DNA from: Halorubrum amylolyticum
GTDB taxonomy: Archaea; Halobacteriota; Halobacteria; Halobacteriales; Haloferacaceae
DNA length: 45,696 bases
Assembly: GCF_004114995.1 (NCBI RefSeq)
Contig: NZ_SDJP01000024.1
Span: forward strand, 1 to 45,696
Direction of reading: 5' to 3'
In this document: positions 17,401 to 25,338 of the stretch, in pieces
Numbering within the stretch: the stretch's first letter is position 1
How the letters are laid out: the number at the start of each line of letters is the position of its first letter
Notes under the pieces: model-generated
Seen by the model: the letters and a program-made list of their open reading frames with translations, nothing else
Told to the model about the DNA's origin: nothing
Databases searched by the model: none
Program-made: the position numbers and the translations under genes

Positions 17401-19739
17401 CCGACGTTGTAGTTCAACCGCATTCGATCCAGAAGCTCCTCGATCGCCGATCGCCCGGCCTCGTTCTGCTGGTGGAGAACGATCCCGGGAACGCCTCGAA
17501 CGAAGCTACCCTCGGTCACGAACCATCCGATAAGTTCGAGCCAGTCGTCCATCTCGAACGAGAGCGGCGTTTCCGCGTGTCCCCTATCGTACTTCAGAAA
17601 CACCTCGTCAGCCTGTGTCTCGATCTGCTCGCGATTGTCTCGAAACGCCTCTAGTGGGATCAGATATTTTCCGGTCCTCTTGTCGGTCGCTGCGAGTCGT
17701 GACGTACCGTTCGCCCAGTCGAGTTCGGACTCGACGCCACCGGGTATCGCAGCGCGAAACGCGGAGAGTCCGTCGTGTGCGTAGACCACCACGTTCCCGT
17801 CGTTAAGGTCCTCGAACAACCGGAACCGGTCACGCTTCGCGCCGGCCATCGGCTGGTGATTGGGGAACGCAAACCGCTCGGTATCCGGGATGTCCCTGTA
17901 CTCTCGGAGTTCGAAGTCGTCGGGATCGAGACCATCCCACCCGCGGTTTTTCGAGACGAGGAACCGGTGGTTCTCGGTTAGTTTCAAATCGTGGGTATTC
18001 CCTGAGACGTGGTGTAGCTCGCCGTACTGATTGTTGTACGATTGCGTGTCGACGACCGGTTTCACCTCGCACTCGAACGTCTGGGGATTGAGCGTGTACA
18101 CCCGATCGCCCACGCTCAGGTCCCGGATGTTCCGAAGCCCTCCCGGAGTCGCGACATCGGTGTCGCCGCTGAAGCACTTCAAGTCCAGTACGCTCACCAT
18201 CTCTCGGACCCCGGAGATCGGGTCGAACACCGCGCCGCCCTCGAAATCCTCGCTTTCCTGCTGTCCTTTCGACGGGAGCGCGAAGGTTCCGTACGCCATG
18301 TGGAGTACGTACATGTCGACCGCGTCGCCCGGCGTCGTCGCGTCTTCCAGTTTACAGCCGACGATCTTCCTGGCTTCGTCCCAGAAGGCGATCACGTCCT
18401 GCTTTCGGTCGATCTCGACGCACAGCTCCACGTCGCGGATGCTGTACTCCAGTAAGCGCTCGGGGTCCTGCTCCCAGAGGTCGCCGATGTCGCCGGTGTA
18501 GCGCTCCTTGCCGACGCCGAGTTCGCGCTCGCCGACGGCGTCGAGGCGATACGACTCCAGCTCCGTGAACATCGTGCGCTTGTAGGCGTACAGGAGGTCG
18601 AAGACGACCCGGCCCTTGATGTCGGGGCCGCCCCACCCGGAGCGCCACACTTCGCCGATCCGGGAGAGGCGGTCGACGGAAAGGTCGTACTGGCTCCCGT
18701 CGTCGAGCACCTCCAACCGGTCGAGGACGTACGGCGCGTCGAAGTCCTCGAAGTTCCACCCCGTCAGCAGGTCCGGATCCGTCTCGTCGAGGTACTCGAC
18801 GAACGCGTCGAGCATCGCGGCCTCCTCGTCGAAGGTGCGGACTTCGAAGTCGATCTCCCCGTCCTCGTCGTCCACGATCCCCTCGTAGCCCGGGAGGTCT
18901 TCGGGCGGCGGGATCTCGGCCTCCGGCGCGTCGTACAGCCAGACGACGTACTGGTCGTCGTAGGAGTCGTGGCTGGTGAGACAGATGATCGGCTCCTCGC
19001 CGTTCTCGGGGAAGCCGCGCCGGTCGTCGACCTCGATGTCGAAGGTGTTCACCCGCATCTCGGCGTCGACCTCGGCGGGTTCGAGGTGCCCCTCGTGGAC
19101 CTGAATCGTCCCCTCCTCGTCGTCGAGCCGGCGCTCCTCCACGCGGATGCCGCCGTTGAGCCCGTTGTCGATCAGGAAGCGGTTCGGGAAGAGGATGTCC
19201 GCCTCGAAGGTCGTCGCGAAGTCGTCGCGGATGCTCCCCACGTCGCGGGGCGTCCGGGTGACGATCCGGGTGAGCGACTCGCCGCGGATGCTCTCGTACC
19301 CCTCGCCCTCGACGTTCTCCTCGCGCGTTCCGATCACCACGTCGTACTCCTCGACCGGGTCCCGGTCGAGTTCGGCCGTGGGGACGTAGAAGTACGGCTC
19401 GACGCCCAGCACGCGGAGGTGTTCGACGGTGTCGTCTTCGGCGTCGTCGACGTGCTCCGCCGGTCGCCGGCCGAACACGTGGACGACCGGGTATTCGTCG
19501 CTCCCGTACCCCTCGACGGCGTAGTCGATCTGCGTGATCATCAGCTCGACGGTCCCGGTCGACTTCGGGAACTTCGCCTCGTCGACGTCGACCACGTCGC
19601 TGACGTGTCCGCGTCCGCCGCCGGCGACGGCGGCCGCCTCCTGTGCGGCCAGCTCCTCCCGTTCGGCCTCCGTGCTGTCTCCCGCCCCGTCGTCCGCCTC
19701 CCCGGACGACGAGAAATCCGACAGCCCCGACTGAGTCAT
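14415..19739 (-). CDS. polB: Family B DNA polymerase precursor with two inteins
   Basis: The 1774-residue precursor gives a 934-residue replicative PolB after splicing. The exonuclease motifs are FDIEVDD (D234/E236), NFEDFDAPYVL and YSIRDVELC. Polymerase motif A (DLK-SLYPMSM) is split by intein 1 at residues 522-922. Motif B is intact (QQGAVKVLMNSLYGVFG). Motif C (YGD-TDSVML) is split by intein 2 at 1058-1496, between its two catalytic Asp. Neither intein-free motif lacks an expected residue. The C-terminus QTGLGSFM is a PIP-box-like PCNA-binding tail. The ATG at 19737-19739 lies 24-30 bases from a TATA box; the 32 upstream in-frame codons are non-coding. Splicing is needed for any activity because both inteins interrupt the active site. 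Confidence 0.97.
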   Translation of the reverse strand: MTQSGLSDFSSSGEADDGAGDSTEAEREELAAQEAAAVAGGGRGHVSDVVDVDEAKFPKSTGTVELMITQIDYAVEGYGSDEYPVVHVFGRRPAEHVDDAEDDTVEHLRVLGVEPYFYVPTAELDRDPVEEYDVVIGTREENVEGEGYESIRGESLTRIVTRTPRDVGSIRDDFATTFEADILFPNRFLIDNGLNGGIRVEERRLDDEEGTIQVHEGHLEPAEVDAEMRVNTFDIEVDDRRGFPENGEEPIICLTSHDSYDDQYVVWLYDAPEAEIPPPEDLPGYEGIVDDEDGEIDFEVRTFDEEAAMLDAFVEYLDETDPDLLTGWNFEDFDAPYVLDRLEVLDDGSQYDLSVDRLSRIGEVWRSGWGGPDIKGRVVFDLLYAYKRTMFTELESYRLDAVGERELGVGKERYTGDIGDLWEQDPERLLEYSIRDVELCVEIDRKQDVIAFWDEARKIVGCKLEDATTPGDAVDMYVLHMAYGTFALPSKGQQESEDFEGGAVFDPISGVREMVSVLDLKCFSGDTDVATPGGLRNIRDLSVGDRVYTLNPQTFECEVKPVVDTQSYNNQYGELHHVSGNTHDLKLTENHRFLVSKNRGWDGLDPDDFELREYRDIPDTERFAFPNHQPMAGAKRDRFRLFEDLNDGNVVVYAHDGLSAFRAAIPGGVESELDWANGTSRLAATDKRTGKYLIPLEAFRDNREQIETQADEVFLKYDRGHAETPLSFEMDDWLELIGWFVTEGSFVRGVPGIVLHQQNEAGRSAIEELLDRMRLNYNVGEDRYTVSNRNLHDWFIEHCGDGYDEKRLPQWVFELDASHLEVLLETMVNGDGSRTESGLRKFWTKSDQLKTDIVRLAIRCGEKPTVSEQSDGTWYVSIGKEGSMHKRNTTTEQHDGQVHCITAADNHVVLAGRNGHLQWVGQSLYPMSMVTINASPETKVDPEKYDGETYQTPTGVHFRKTPDGIIREMVNELLDEREEKKALRNEHEPGTEAYEQYDRQQGAVKVLMNSLYGVFGWDRFRLYDREMSAGVTSTNREVIDFTADVTSELNREVTYGDSVTGDRPVVVRDPDGSVRILPIEDLFERADRDVTAEVVVTADGGPVASNTLEKDRRQLPGWEALSLSADGEPEWKPIERAIRHETDKPVVNLQHKLGESTTTRDHSYVVDDGGEFVETAPEDVEEPVRVPGLPEVDTVDTIDVYEVLDGYVREYEDGRSVGSENAESKTKRVHADDEWVWFGHEHHDAIEKGVKVRRHIDLRSKEGRSLVRLLAAYVTEGSASTIETTDSKFGASIAESREEWLEGLHEDYNRLFEGATAGIVASDAAPERTVAYETEDGEQSVTYDDTTRKLQMMNELSAVFFRGFAGRTSRGKRIPGFVFNLPDDLQQLFVDVLVEGDGSREFPRYSAEYCERNFDFETASRELAAGLSMLLTQRERKHSLKYRDAKDSYTIRACDYYRGGRDPVVEEVDHDGYVYDLSVADNENFVDGVGGIVLHNTDSVMLSLGQEVDKQEAIDTSFEIADHINERYDDFAREELNADDHRFQIEFEKLYRRFFQAGKKKRYAGHIVWKEGKDVDDIDITGFEYKRSDIAQITKEVQQSVIETIVTGDDIDEDLEEVKSYLVDVIAEVLDGDIDLDEIGIPGGIGKKLDAYETPTAQVRGAKYANLMLGTNFGSGSKPKRLYIEKVHPDFWERMEAEKGLDPQRDHLYGEFKRDPDVICFEYADQVPDEFEVDWEKMLDKTLQGPIERVIEALGMSWEEVKTGQEQTGLGSFM
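15252..16568 (-). other. Intein 2 of PolB (motif C insertion), LAGLIDADG type
   Basis: The 439-residue intein starts with Ser1 directly after TYGD (SVTGDRPVVV) and ends GGIVLHN before Thr+1 of TDSVML. Splicing blocks are visible: TTTRDHSYVV (block B), VYDLSVADNENFVDG (block F) and the terminal His-Asn. The homing endonuclease has two degenerate LAGLIDADG helices, VRLLAAYVTEGSAS and FVDVLVEGDGSRE, which keep an acidic residue at each catalytic position, so activity is possible. A sampled 60-base line has about 58% GC against about 65% in nearby extein DNA, suggesting later acquisition. Confidence 0.93.
16974..18176 (-). other. Intein 1 of PolB (motif A insertion), LAGLIDADG type
   Basis: The 401-residue intein starts with Cys1 after VLDLK (CFSGDTDVATPGG) and ends LQWVGQ before Ser+1 of SLYPMSM. 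Block B is DLKLTENHRFLV and block F CITAADNHVVLAGRNGH. The last residue is Gln, not the usual Asn, and the penultimate residue is Gly, not His, so the final cyclisation step must be non-canonical. The endonuclease helices are ELIGWFVTEGSFV and LLETMVNGDGSR. A sampled 60-base line has about 57% GC, lower than the flanking extein DNA. Confidence 0.92.
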
Positions 19740-19786
19740 ACCAGTGCTTCGGCGCACCCGGCTAAAAAACTCGGCTTTCGGGTGCG
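19740..19786 (-). promoter_or_regulatory. polB promoter with flanking inverted repeat
   Basis: On the minus strand TTTTTTA (19763-19769) is a TATA box 24-30 bases upstream of the polB ATG, implying a leaderless mRNA. A perfect 8-bp inverted repeat, CGCACCCG (19753-19760) and CGGGTGCG (19779-19786), straddles it with an 18-base spacer. This geometry suggests an operator, or a hairpin unrelated to regulation. Confidence 0.55.
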
Positions 19787-19810
19787 GCGAGGAGTCCCGG
19801 CACGGAAAGG

Positions 19811-19840
19811 CATATAATGTGTGACGGCATACCACGCTCT
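19811..19840 (+). promoter_or_regulatory. Promoter of the small gene divergent from polB
   Basis: CATATAAT at 19811-19818 is a TATA-like element centred about 26 bases before the ATG at 19841. The ATG at 19817, inside the TATA box, is therefore unlikely to be translated. Confidence 0.55.
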
Positions 19841-20014
19841 ATGTCTTCGGACCCACGTTCCGAACCGAGGGTGGCTCGCCCGGTCGATCGCGACGAGGTC
19901 GACGCCGAGGTGGAGGTGTACGAGGACGACGGGAACGTGGTGCTTTTCGACGCCGCGAACCCCCTCGCGTGGGTCGAGGCGAGCCGAACGGTCCGGCTGG
20001 CCGATGCGATCTGA
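19841..20014 (+). CDS. Small haloarchaeal protein divergent from polB
   Basis: The 57-residue acidic protein has a disordered-looking N-terminus (SSDPRSEPRVARPVDRDEVD) and one compact motif, VEVYEDDGNVVLFDAANPLA followed by WVEASRTVRLADAI. This matches a small haloarchaeal family that I recall as DUF7331, usually next to polB. No function is known. No cysteines or membrane segment are present. The start at 19841 is chosen from the TATA spacing; the alternative ATG at 19817 would add eight residues. Its position opposite polB hints at a replication-linked or regulatory role, which is only inference. Confidence 0.75.
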   Translation: MSSDPRSEPRVARPVDRDEVDAEVEVYEDDGNVVLFDAANPLAWVEASRTVRLADAI

Positions 20015-20119
20015 CGGCGGTCGTTCCTCTCGTCATCTCGCCCGTCACCGACCCGTAGCCGCGGCTCGCGGGTCGAATTGGGACGGAACCCCTTTGCCTC
20101 GTCCCCGCGTACCCCCTCC

Positions 20120-20554
20120 GTGTTCAGCCTCGACGAGGACGACGAGGGCGAGGTCTCCTTCGGCGAGAGCTCCGACGCCGAGCGGGAGATGACGCCCGAG
20201 GTTCCGAAGGCGCCCTCGGTGAAGACGTTCGACGACGGCGGCGACTTCGAGGACGCGAGCGACGTCGACTCGGGGACGCTCCGCGCGTTCGTCGTCGCCG
20301 TCATCTACGCCAACGCCGCCGTGCTCCTCGTCGCGCTCGGCCCGATGCTGTGGTTCTTCGAGGGCCGGTCGCGGATCGGTCCGGCCCTGTTCGTCGCCGG
20401 GCTCCTCGCGGGCGTTCGGACCTACCAGACGTATCGGTCGTGGAAGCGTTCGCGGGATGCGGACGACGCCGACTCTGCCGACGATCCGGACGCCGACTCC
20501 GCCAGCGATTCGGAGCCCGCCTCCGGTTCCGACGCGGAGCCCCCGGAAGCGTAA
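20120..20554 (+). CDS. Haloarchaeal two-TM membrane protein with acidic tails
   Basis: The predicted protein has 144 residues from the GTG at 20120 (MFSLDEDDEGEVSFG). An in-frame ATG at 20078 would add 14 residues of poor-quality sequence. The N-terminal ~60 residues are acidic and Pro-containing (PEVPKAPSVKTFDD). Two hydrophobic helices follow: LRAFVVAVIYANAAVLLVAL with the next few residues, and RIGPALFVAGLLAGVRTY. A basic patch RSWKRSRD and a very acidic, Asp/Ser-rich tail end the protein. The positive-inside rule suggests both termini are cytosolic. It resembles an uncharacterised haloarchaeal family. Its neighbours are DNA-replication and repair genes, but nothing in the sequence shows function. 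Confidence 0.7.
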   Translation: MFSLDEDDEGEVSFGESSDAEREMTPEVPKAPSVKTFDDGGDFEDASDVDSGTLRAFVVAVIYANAAVLLVALGPMLWFFEGRSRIGPALFVAGLLAGVRTYQTYRSWKRSRDADDADSADDPDADSASDSEPASGSDAEPPEA

Positions 20555-20581
20555 TGCCCGCGCGACCGCTTTTCCCGATCC

Positions 20582-21019
20582 ATGCAGACGGTTCGTGACG
20601 CGGCCGGCGAGACGTACCTCCTCGTGAAACGCTCCGCCGAGTCGAGCCGTATTCGGGACCCGGCCACCGGCGAGGAGCGGTACGTCGACAACGACCAGCT
20701 TTCGGTCGTCGACGGCGAGTCGCCGCTCGCGACCGCGGCCTCGGGCGTGCCGGCCCCGGTCCGGCGGACGCTCGGGGCGGTCCGCGACGACCGGTCGCTC
20801 GGCCTCCTCGCGGTGGTCGTCGACGAGGGACCGATCGCCGCGATCGACCTCCTCGACGCGGTCGACATGTGCGAGTCCGACCTCCACGGGACGATCGCGG
20901 AGTTCCGCGCGGCTGGCCTGATCGAGGAGGTCGACGTTGCGGGCCGGCGCGGCTACGAGGCGGCGCCGGTCGCGGTCGACGCGCTCGGGTTGTTGCGGGG
21001 CGACGCGGGCGACGAGTAA
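20582..21019 (+). CDS. Haloarchaeal protein with C-terminal winged-helix-like domain
   Basis: The 145-residue protein has two parts. The N-terminal 45 residues look like a small beta domain that reads TYLLVKRSAESSRIRDPATG followed by EERYVDNDQLSVVDG. The C-terminal ~90 residues look like a winged helix (RSLGLLAVVVDEGPIAAIDL, then DLHGTIAEFRAAGLIEEVDV with a wing around AGRRGYEAAP). I recall this as an uncharacterised haloarchaeal family (DUF7346) next to polB and rad50. It could be a DNA-binding protein. It starts 27 bases after the preceding membrane protein gene and is probably co-transcribed. Function unknown. Confidence 0.7.
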   Translation: MQTVRDAAGETYLLVKRSAESSRIRDPATGEERYVDNDQLSVVDGESPLATAASGVPAPVRRTLGAVRDDRSLGLLAVVVDEGPIAAIDLLDAVDMCESDLHGTIAEFRAAGLIEEVDVAGRRGYEAAPVAVDALGLLRGDAGDE

Positions 21020-21088
21020 TTCGCGCCCGAGCGCGATCTGTCGCTGTTCGGTGGTGTTAGTTCCTTATCCCTGCTCGGCCGAGCGCTC

Positions 21089-21253
21089 GCCTCGCGCCTC
21101 CCCAACCTCGGCGGTCGGGTCGGCGCGGCACCGCCCGCGCCGACCCGCCGCCTCCACCGGAAATCAGAGATTTCCGAGCCCCCGTTCGCTCCGCTCACGG
21201 GGACCTCGCGGGCTGTCTCGCGGCCGGTGGGCGCTCGCAGGCGCGCCAACGTG
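21089..21253. repeat. Dispersed intergenic repeat, copy 3, with two hairpins
   Basis: The 273-base gap between convergent genes holds no gene. Blocks GCGCCTCCCCAACCTCG and CCGGTGGGCGCTCG match the tails of the copies near argS. Inside are two perfect hairpins: a 13-bp stem (21116-21128 with 21135-21147, core GGGTCGGCGCGG) and GGAAATC-AGA-GATTTCC (21159-21175). The 57-bp unit is not seen here. The structures may also serve as a bidirectional 3'-end signal. Confidence 0.65.
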
Positions 21254-21292
21254 GCTGAACTGGATTCGTCGTCAACAGTGGTGAGTCCGCGC

Positions 21293-23986
21293 TCAATCGT
21301 CGGCGAGCTCGGCGACGTCGAGCGTAGCGGCGTCCTCCCGGCGCACCGTCGACCGGTTCGAGCGCGGGTCCTTCTCCACCGTCACCAGCTCGTCAGCCGC
21401 GCCCACCAGCTCGTCGTCGTGGCTGACGATGAGGATCTGGCGCACGCCGAAGCCGCGCATCTCCTCGACGAGGCGGACGAGCCGAGAGACGTGCCCCGAG
21501 TCGAGGAAGACGGTCGGCTCGTCGAGGATGAGCGGCGGGGTCGGCGCCGCGCCCTCGATCCCCTCCGAGAGCAGCCGGTAGATCGCACAGCGTAGCGAGA
21601 GATTGAACAGCGCGCGCTCGCCCCCGGAGAGCTGCTCGGGGTCGAGGGGCTCGCCGTCCTTCTGGTAGACGGTGAGGACGTACTCGCCGTCCAGCTCGAT
21701 GTGCGAGTAGGCGTCGTTGCCGTAGACGAGGTCGAACGTCTCGTTGAGGGTGCGCTCCAGCTCGGCGACGTTGCGCTGGCGCAGTTCCGCCCGGAGGTCG
21801 CCGTACATCGCCTCCAGCTCGCTCGTCTCCTCGTGGAGCCCTTCGAGGGCGTCCACCCGCTCTGCGAGCGACTCACGCTCGTCGCGGAGGGTCTCCAACT
21901 CCCGGATCTCGCCGTTGACCCCGCCGATCGCGTTCTCCAGCTCGGTTCGGCGCTCCGCGAGCCGGTCGATCTCGCCGTCGACCTTCTCGAGATACTCCTC
22001 GGCCGTCTCCTTTTTCCCCCTCGCCTCCTCGACCGCGCCCTCGTCGACGGCGTCGGCGAGCTCGTCGCGGCGCTGGCGCTTGTCGGCGAGCCGGTCGCGA
22101 CGCTCGTCGTTCACCTCGCTCAGGTTCTCCCGCTTCTCGCGGCGCCGCTCGATCTCGTCTTCCGCGTCCGCGACCGCTGAGAGCCGCTTTTCGGTCGCGG
22201 CCACCGCCTCACGGGCGTCGTCGACCGCCGCGAGCGCGTCTTCGAGTTCCGCCACGCGCGCCGCGGCCTCCTCGGCCTCCCCGCGCTTCCGGGCGGCGAC
22301 ATCGCGGGTCTCTTCGGCCTCCTCGCGGAGGTCGGCGGCGCGCTCGCGCTTCTCCGCTACCGCCTCCCGCTTCCGCTCCGCCGCCGCGCGCTTCTCCTCG
22401 ACCCGCTCTTCGAGCATCTCGACCGTCTCGTCGATCTCGTCGAGCCGATCCGCCGCGTTCACGAGCTCATTCAGCTCCGCGATCCGGTCGTCGAGGTCGC
22501 TCTCTCGCTCGCGAGCGTCCTCAAGCTCCGTCTCCAGCTCGGCGACGCGCTCGCGGTCCTCGTCGATCCCGCTCGCGTGCGGCGAGTCCTCGACCGGCTG
22601 GCCGCACTCGGGACACTTCCCCGCCGCGAGCAGCTTTTCGGCCTCCTCGACGCGCTCGCGGGCGTTCTTCAGCTCCGCCGACAGCTCTGCGATCCGCTCT
22701 CGGACCTCGCCGCGCTGCTCGCGAAGCGCCTCGCGCTCATCCGCCACGCCGTCGCGGTCGATGTCGGCGGCGGCGGCCGCGAACTGCTCGCGAAGTGACG
22801 CCGCCTCCTCGCGAAGCTCCTCGATCGAGGACTCGCGCTCGGCGGCCTCGTCCGCGGCCGCCTCGGCCTCGTCATCGAGATCATCGGCCTCGGTCTCGAC
22901 CTCTGCGGCGCGTTCGGCGCGGTCGTCGGCCTTTTCTGCGAGGTTCGTCGCTTGATTGCGGAGCGCCTCGGCGCTCACTCGCTCGTCGTCGAGCTCTTCG
23001 CGGACCGTCTCCTCGCGGTCGTCGAGTTCGGCGCGCCGGGCCGCGATGGCCTCCTCGCTCGCCGCGTCGAGCCCGGCGTCGTCGAGCCCGGCGTCGATCG
23101 CGGTCTCGATCTCCTCGATCCGCTCGCGGGCCTCGCGGATCGCGTCGCGGTGCTCGTCGCGCTCGCGTTCGGTCGCCCGGATCGTCGCTTCGATCTCGGA
23201 GATCGCCGACTCGACAGACTCCAGCGTCTCCCGCTTCTCCGCGTGGGTCGACAGCGTCTCGGCGGCCGCCTCGCGGGTCTCCTTCGCCTGTTCGCGCTGG
23301 GTCTCGTAGCGATCGATCTCGTCGGTGACCTCCGAGAGGTCGCTTTCGAGTGCGTTGAGCCGATCGTGGAGGTCCTTCTCTTCTTTCTCGGCGATCTGGT
23401 CGTCGAGCTGGTCGAGCCGCCCGCGGCGATTCTCCAGTACGTCCTCGACGCCGAGCCGGGCGTCGCCGGCGCGCTCGCGGTACTCCTCCAGCTTCCCGAG
23501 CTGGAGCAGGTCGTCGATAGTGTCCTGCCGCTCGCGGGGGGTGGCGTTGATCAGCTTATTCACCTCCCCCTGCCGGACGTACGCGCAGTTGACGAACGCC
23601 TCGGCGTCCATCCGGAGGAGCTCGGTGACGAACTCCCGCACCGCCCGGGCGCCGTCGCGGGTCACGTCGCTCCCGTCCGTCGCTTCGAGCGTGCACTGGT
23701 GGTCGATCCGGCCGTCGTACGCCTTGAGCCGCCGCTCGATGTGGTAGGAGACGCTGTCGTGGGTGAACCACAGGTCGACTTCGGTCTCCTCCTCGCCGTT
23801 CGTGATCACGTCTCCGAGGGTCCCGTCGAGCGCCTTCGACCCGTAGAGCGCGAAGAAGCAGGCCTCCAACAGCGAGGACTTTCCGCTCCCGTTGAGCCCG
23901 TGGATAACCGTGACGCCCTCGGTCAGCCGGAGGTCGGCGTCGCCGTACGGCTTGAAGTTCGTGAGTCGAATGCGGTCGAAGTTCAC
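21293..23986 (-). CDS. rad50: DNA double-strand break repair ATPase Rad50
   Basis: The 897-residue SMC-like ATPase works with Mre11 at double-strand breaks. Walker A is [20 protein letters not shown] (about 29-48). A long coiled coil runs from about 180 to 735, with the zinc hook [14 protein letters not shown] near residue 458 at its apex. The C-terminal ATPase half has the signature [16 protein letters not shown], Walker [17 protein letters not shown] and the D-loop, ending with [15 protein letters not shown]. The coiled coil is extremely rich in Glu, Arg and Ala. The ATG overlaps the mre11 stop (ATGA), so the pair is translationally coupled. The gene is convergent with the wHTH-like gene across repeat copy 3. 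Confidence 0.97.
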   Translation of the reverse strand: MNFDRIRLTNFKPYGDADLRLTEGVTVIHGLNGSGKSSLLEACFFALYGSKALDGTLGDVITNGEEETEVDLWFTHDSVSYHIERRLKAYDGRIDHQCTLEATDGSDVTRDGARAVREFVTELLRMDAEAFVNCAYVRQGEVNKLINATPRERQDTIDDLLQLGKLEEYRERAGDARLGVEDVLENRRGRLDQLDDQIAEKEEKDLHDRLNALESDLSEVTDEIDRYETQREQAKETREAAAETLSTHAEKRETLESVESAISEIEATIRATERERDEHRDAIREARERIEEIETAIDAGLDDAGLDAASEEAIAARRAELDDREETVREELDDERVSAEALRNQATNLAEKADDRAERAAEVETEADDLDDEAEAAADEAAERESSIEELREEAASLREQFAAAAADIDRDGVADEREALREQRGEVRERIAELSAELKNARERVEEAEKLLAAGKCPECGQPVEDSPHASGIDEDRERVAELETELEDARERESDLDDRIAELNELVNAADRLDEIDETVEMLEERVEEKRAAAERKREAVAEKRERAADLREEAEETRDVAARKRGEAEEAAARVAELEDALAAVDDAREAVAATEKRLSAVADAEDEIERRREKRENLSEVNDERRDRLADKRQRRDELADAVDEGAVEEARGKKETAEEYLEKVDGEIDRLAERRTELENAIGGVNGEIRELETLRDERESLAERVDALEGLHEETSELEAMYGDLRAELRQRNVAELERTLNETFDLVYGNDAYSHIELDGEYVLTVYQKDGEPLDPEQLSGGERALFNLSLRCAIYRLLSEGIEGAAPTPPLILDEPTVFLDSGHVSRLVRLVEEMRGFGVRQILIVSHDDELVGAADELVTVEKDPRSNRSTVRREDAATLDVAELADD

Positions 23987-25272
23987 AGGTAGTCCTCCAT
24001 GGAGACCTGCCCGTCGGTGTCGTCGCCGTCGGCCGTCGCGGTGTCGTCGTCGCCGGTCTCATCCTCGCCGTCGGTCTCGTCGCCGTCAGTTTCGTCGTCC
24101 GCGAGTTCGGCTCCGTCGCTGTCGGGTTCGGGCTCATCGCCATCGGATGCGCCCCGGCCGTCGAGTTCGCCGACCCGCTCCTCGACCCGGCGTTTCACCG
24201 TCTCCCTGACGTTCGTGTCGGGAACGGTATCGGCGCGAACCGCCTCCTCCACGTCGAGCGCGGCCTCGGAGAGCCCCATCTCGTCGACCCGCTCCCGGAC
24301 GGCGTCCTCGGGGTCGGCGAAGCTCACGTCTACCTCGGCGTCCGTCTCCACCTCGCGGCGGTCGGTGACGCGGGCGATCAGCGCTCCCTCGTCGGTCGCG
24401 AACTCCTCGATGGCGGCGGGCGTGACCGAGTCGCCCTCGCCAGTCACGTCGACGAGGACGACCGCGTCGTCGAGGTCGTGCTGGCGGACTTTCTCGCGCA
24501 CCCGCGCCGCGCCCTCGCCCTCGCGGAGGTCGGCCTCCACGAAGACGAACGGGCGGGTGTCGAGCGCGCGTCGCCGGATCTCGACGCGGTCGTCGCCCCC
24601 GGCGGCGTCGGCGTCGAAGGTGACGAGGTTGTACCCGCGCCCCTCGCGCTCGCTCGCGCTCGCGCGCTCGGTCGACCCCGGGTACGTGACCCACGTGCCG
24701 TCGACCTCGGCGGAATCGGGCGTGTGGTTGTCGCCGAGCAGCAATGCGTCGAACGCCACGTCGCTCTCCGCGAGCACTTCCTCCGTGTCCCAGTCCGCGT
24801 AGCCGAACGGCTCGAAGAGGCCGTGGGCGACGAGGGCGGCGTAGTCGGCGTCGTGGTCGGCGAACGCGTAGTCGAGGTCGTCGCGGCGGGAGACGGGGAC
24901 GTGATCGAGCCCGTAGAAGGCGGTGTCGCCGACGACGGTCGGCTCGTCGTCGAGCCGGGTCGCGAGGCCCAGCCGTTCGAACAAGTCGAGCCACTGGCCG
25001 CCGCGCGTCGACTCGTGGTTTCCGACCACGGCGAGGAAGGGGATACCCGCGTCGTCGAGCCGGCGGAGGACCGAGATCGTTCCCATCAGGTCGGCGAGTT
25101 CGGGCCGGCGGTCGTGGAAGAGGTCGCCGGCGTGGACCACCGCGTCGATCTCCTCCTCGATCGCGTCGTCGATCACGGCTGCGAACGCGTCGAGGAAGTC
25201 CTGCTGTCGGACCGGTGAGTGGTACTGCGCGTACCCCACGTGGGTGTCGCCGGTGTGGATCACCCGTGTCAT
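23983..25272 (-). CDS. mre11: DNA double-strand break repair nuclease Mre11
   Basis: The 429-residue protein is a metallophosphoesterase with nuclease activity, partner of Rad50. Phosphoesterase motifs I-V are visible: [11 protein letters not shown] (about 7-17), [23 protein letters not shown], the His of LVAHGLFE and LLGDNHTPD. The C-terminal ~200 residues contain the Rad50-binding region and a long acidic low-complexity tail (about 370-420). The last eight residues, QVSMEDYL, fit a PIP-box pattern (Q-x-x-M-x-x-Y-L). A TATA-like CCTAAACC near 25299-25306 lies about 27-34 bases upstream of the ATG, giving the operon its own promoter. Confidence 0.96.
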   Translation of the reverse strand: MTRVIHTGDTHVGYAQYHSPVRQQDFLDAFAAVIDDAIEEEIDAVVHAGDLFHDRRPELADLMGTISVLRRLDDAGIPFLAVVGNHESTRGGQWLDLFERLGLATRLDDEPTVVGDTAFYGLDHVPVSRRDDLDYAFADHDADYAALVAHGLFEPFGYADWDTEEVLAESDVAFDALLLGDNHTPDSAEVDGTWVTYPGSTERASASEREGRGYNLVTFDADAAGGDDRVEIRRRALDTRPFVFVEADLREGEGAARVREKVRQHDLDDAVVLVDVTGEGDSVTPAAIEEFATDEGALIARVTDRREVETDAEVDVSFADPEDAVRERVDEMGLSEAALDVEEAVRADTVPDTNVRETVKRRVEERVGELDGRGASDGDEPEPDSDGAELADDETDGDETDGEDETGDDDTATADGDDTDGQVSMEDYL

Positions 25273-25338
25273 CTGCCCGGCTCTTGGCCGGTATCGGGTT
25301 TAGGGGTTCCGGGGGCGGGGCGGAAGTGGTCCGGCGGG

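Noticed and set aside
14415..19739. Possible gene disruption of polB by insertions
   Set aside because: The frame is continuous and both insertions have complete intein splicing blocks at known conserved motifs, so these are inteins and not disruptions.
20078..20119. Upstream ATG start for the two-TM protein
   Set aside because: The added 14 residues (MGRNPFASSPRTPS) lack the acidic character of the gene; the GTG at 20120 gives a better N-terminus. This is a judgement, not proof.
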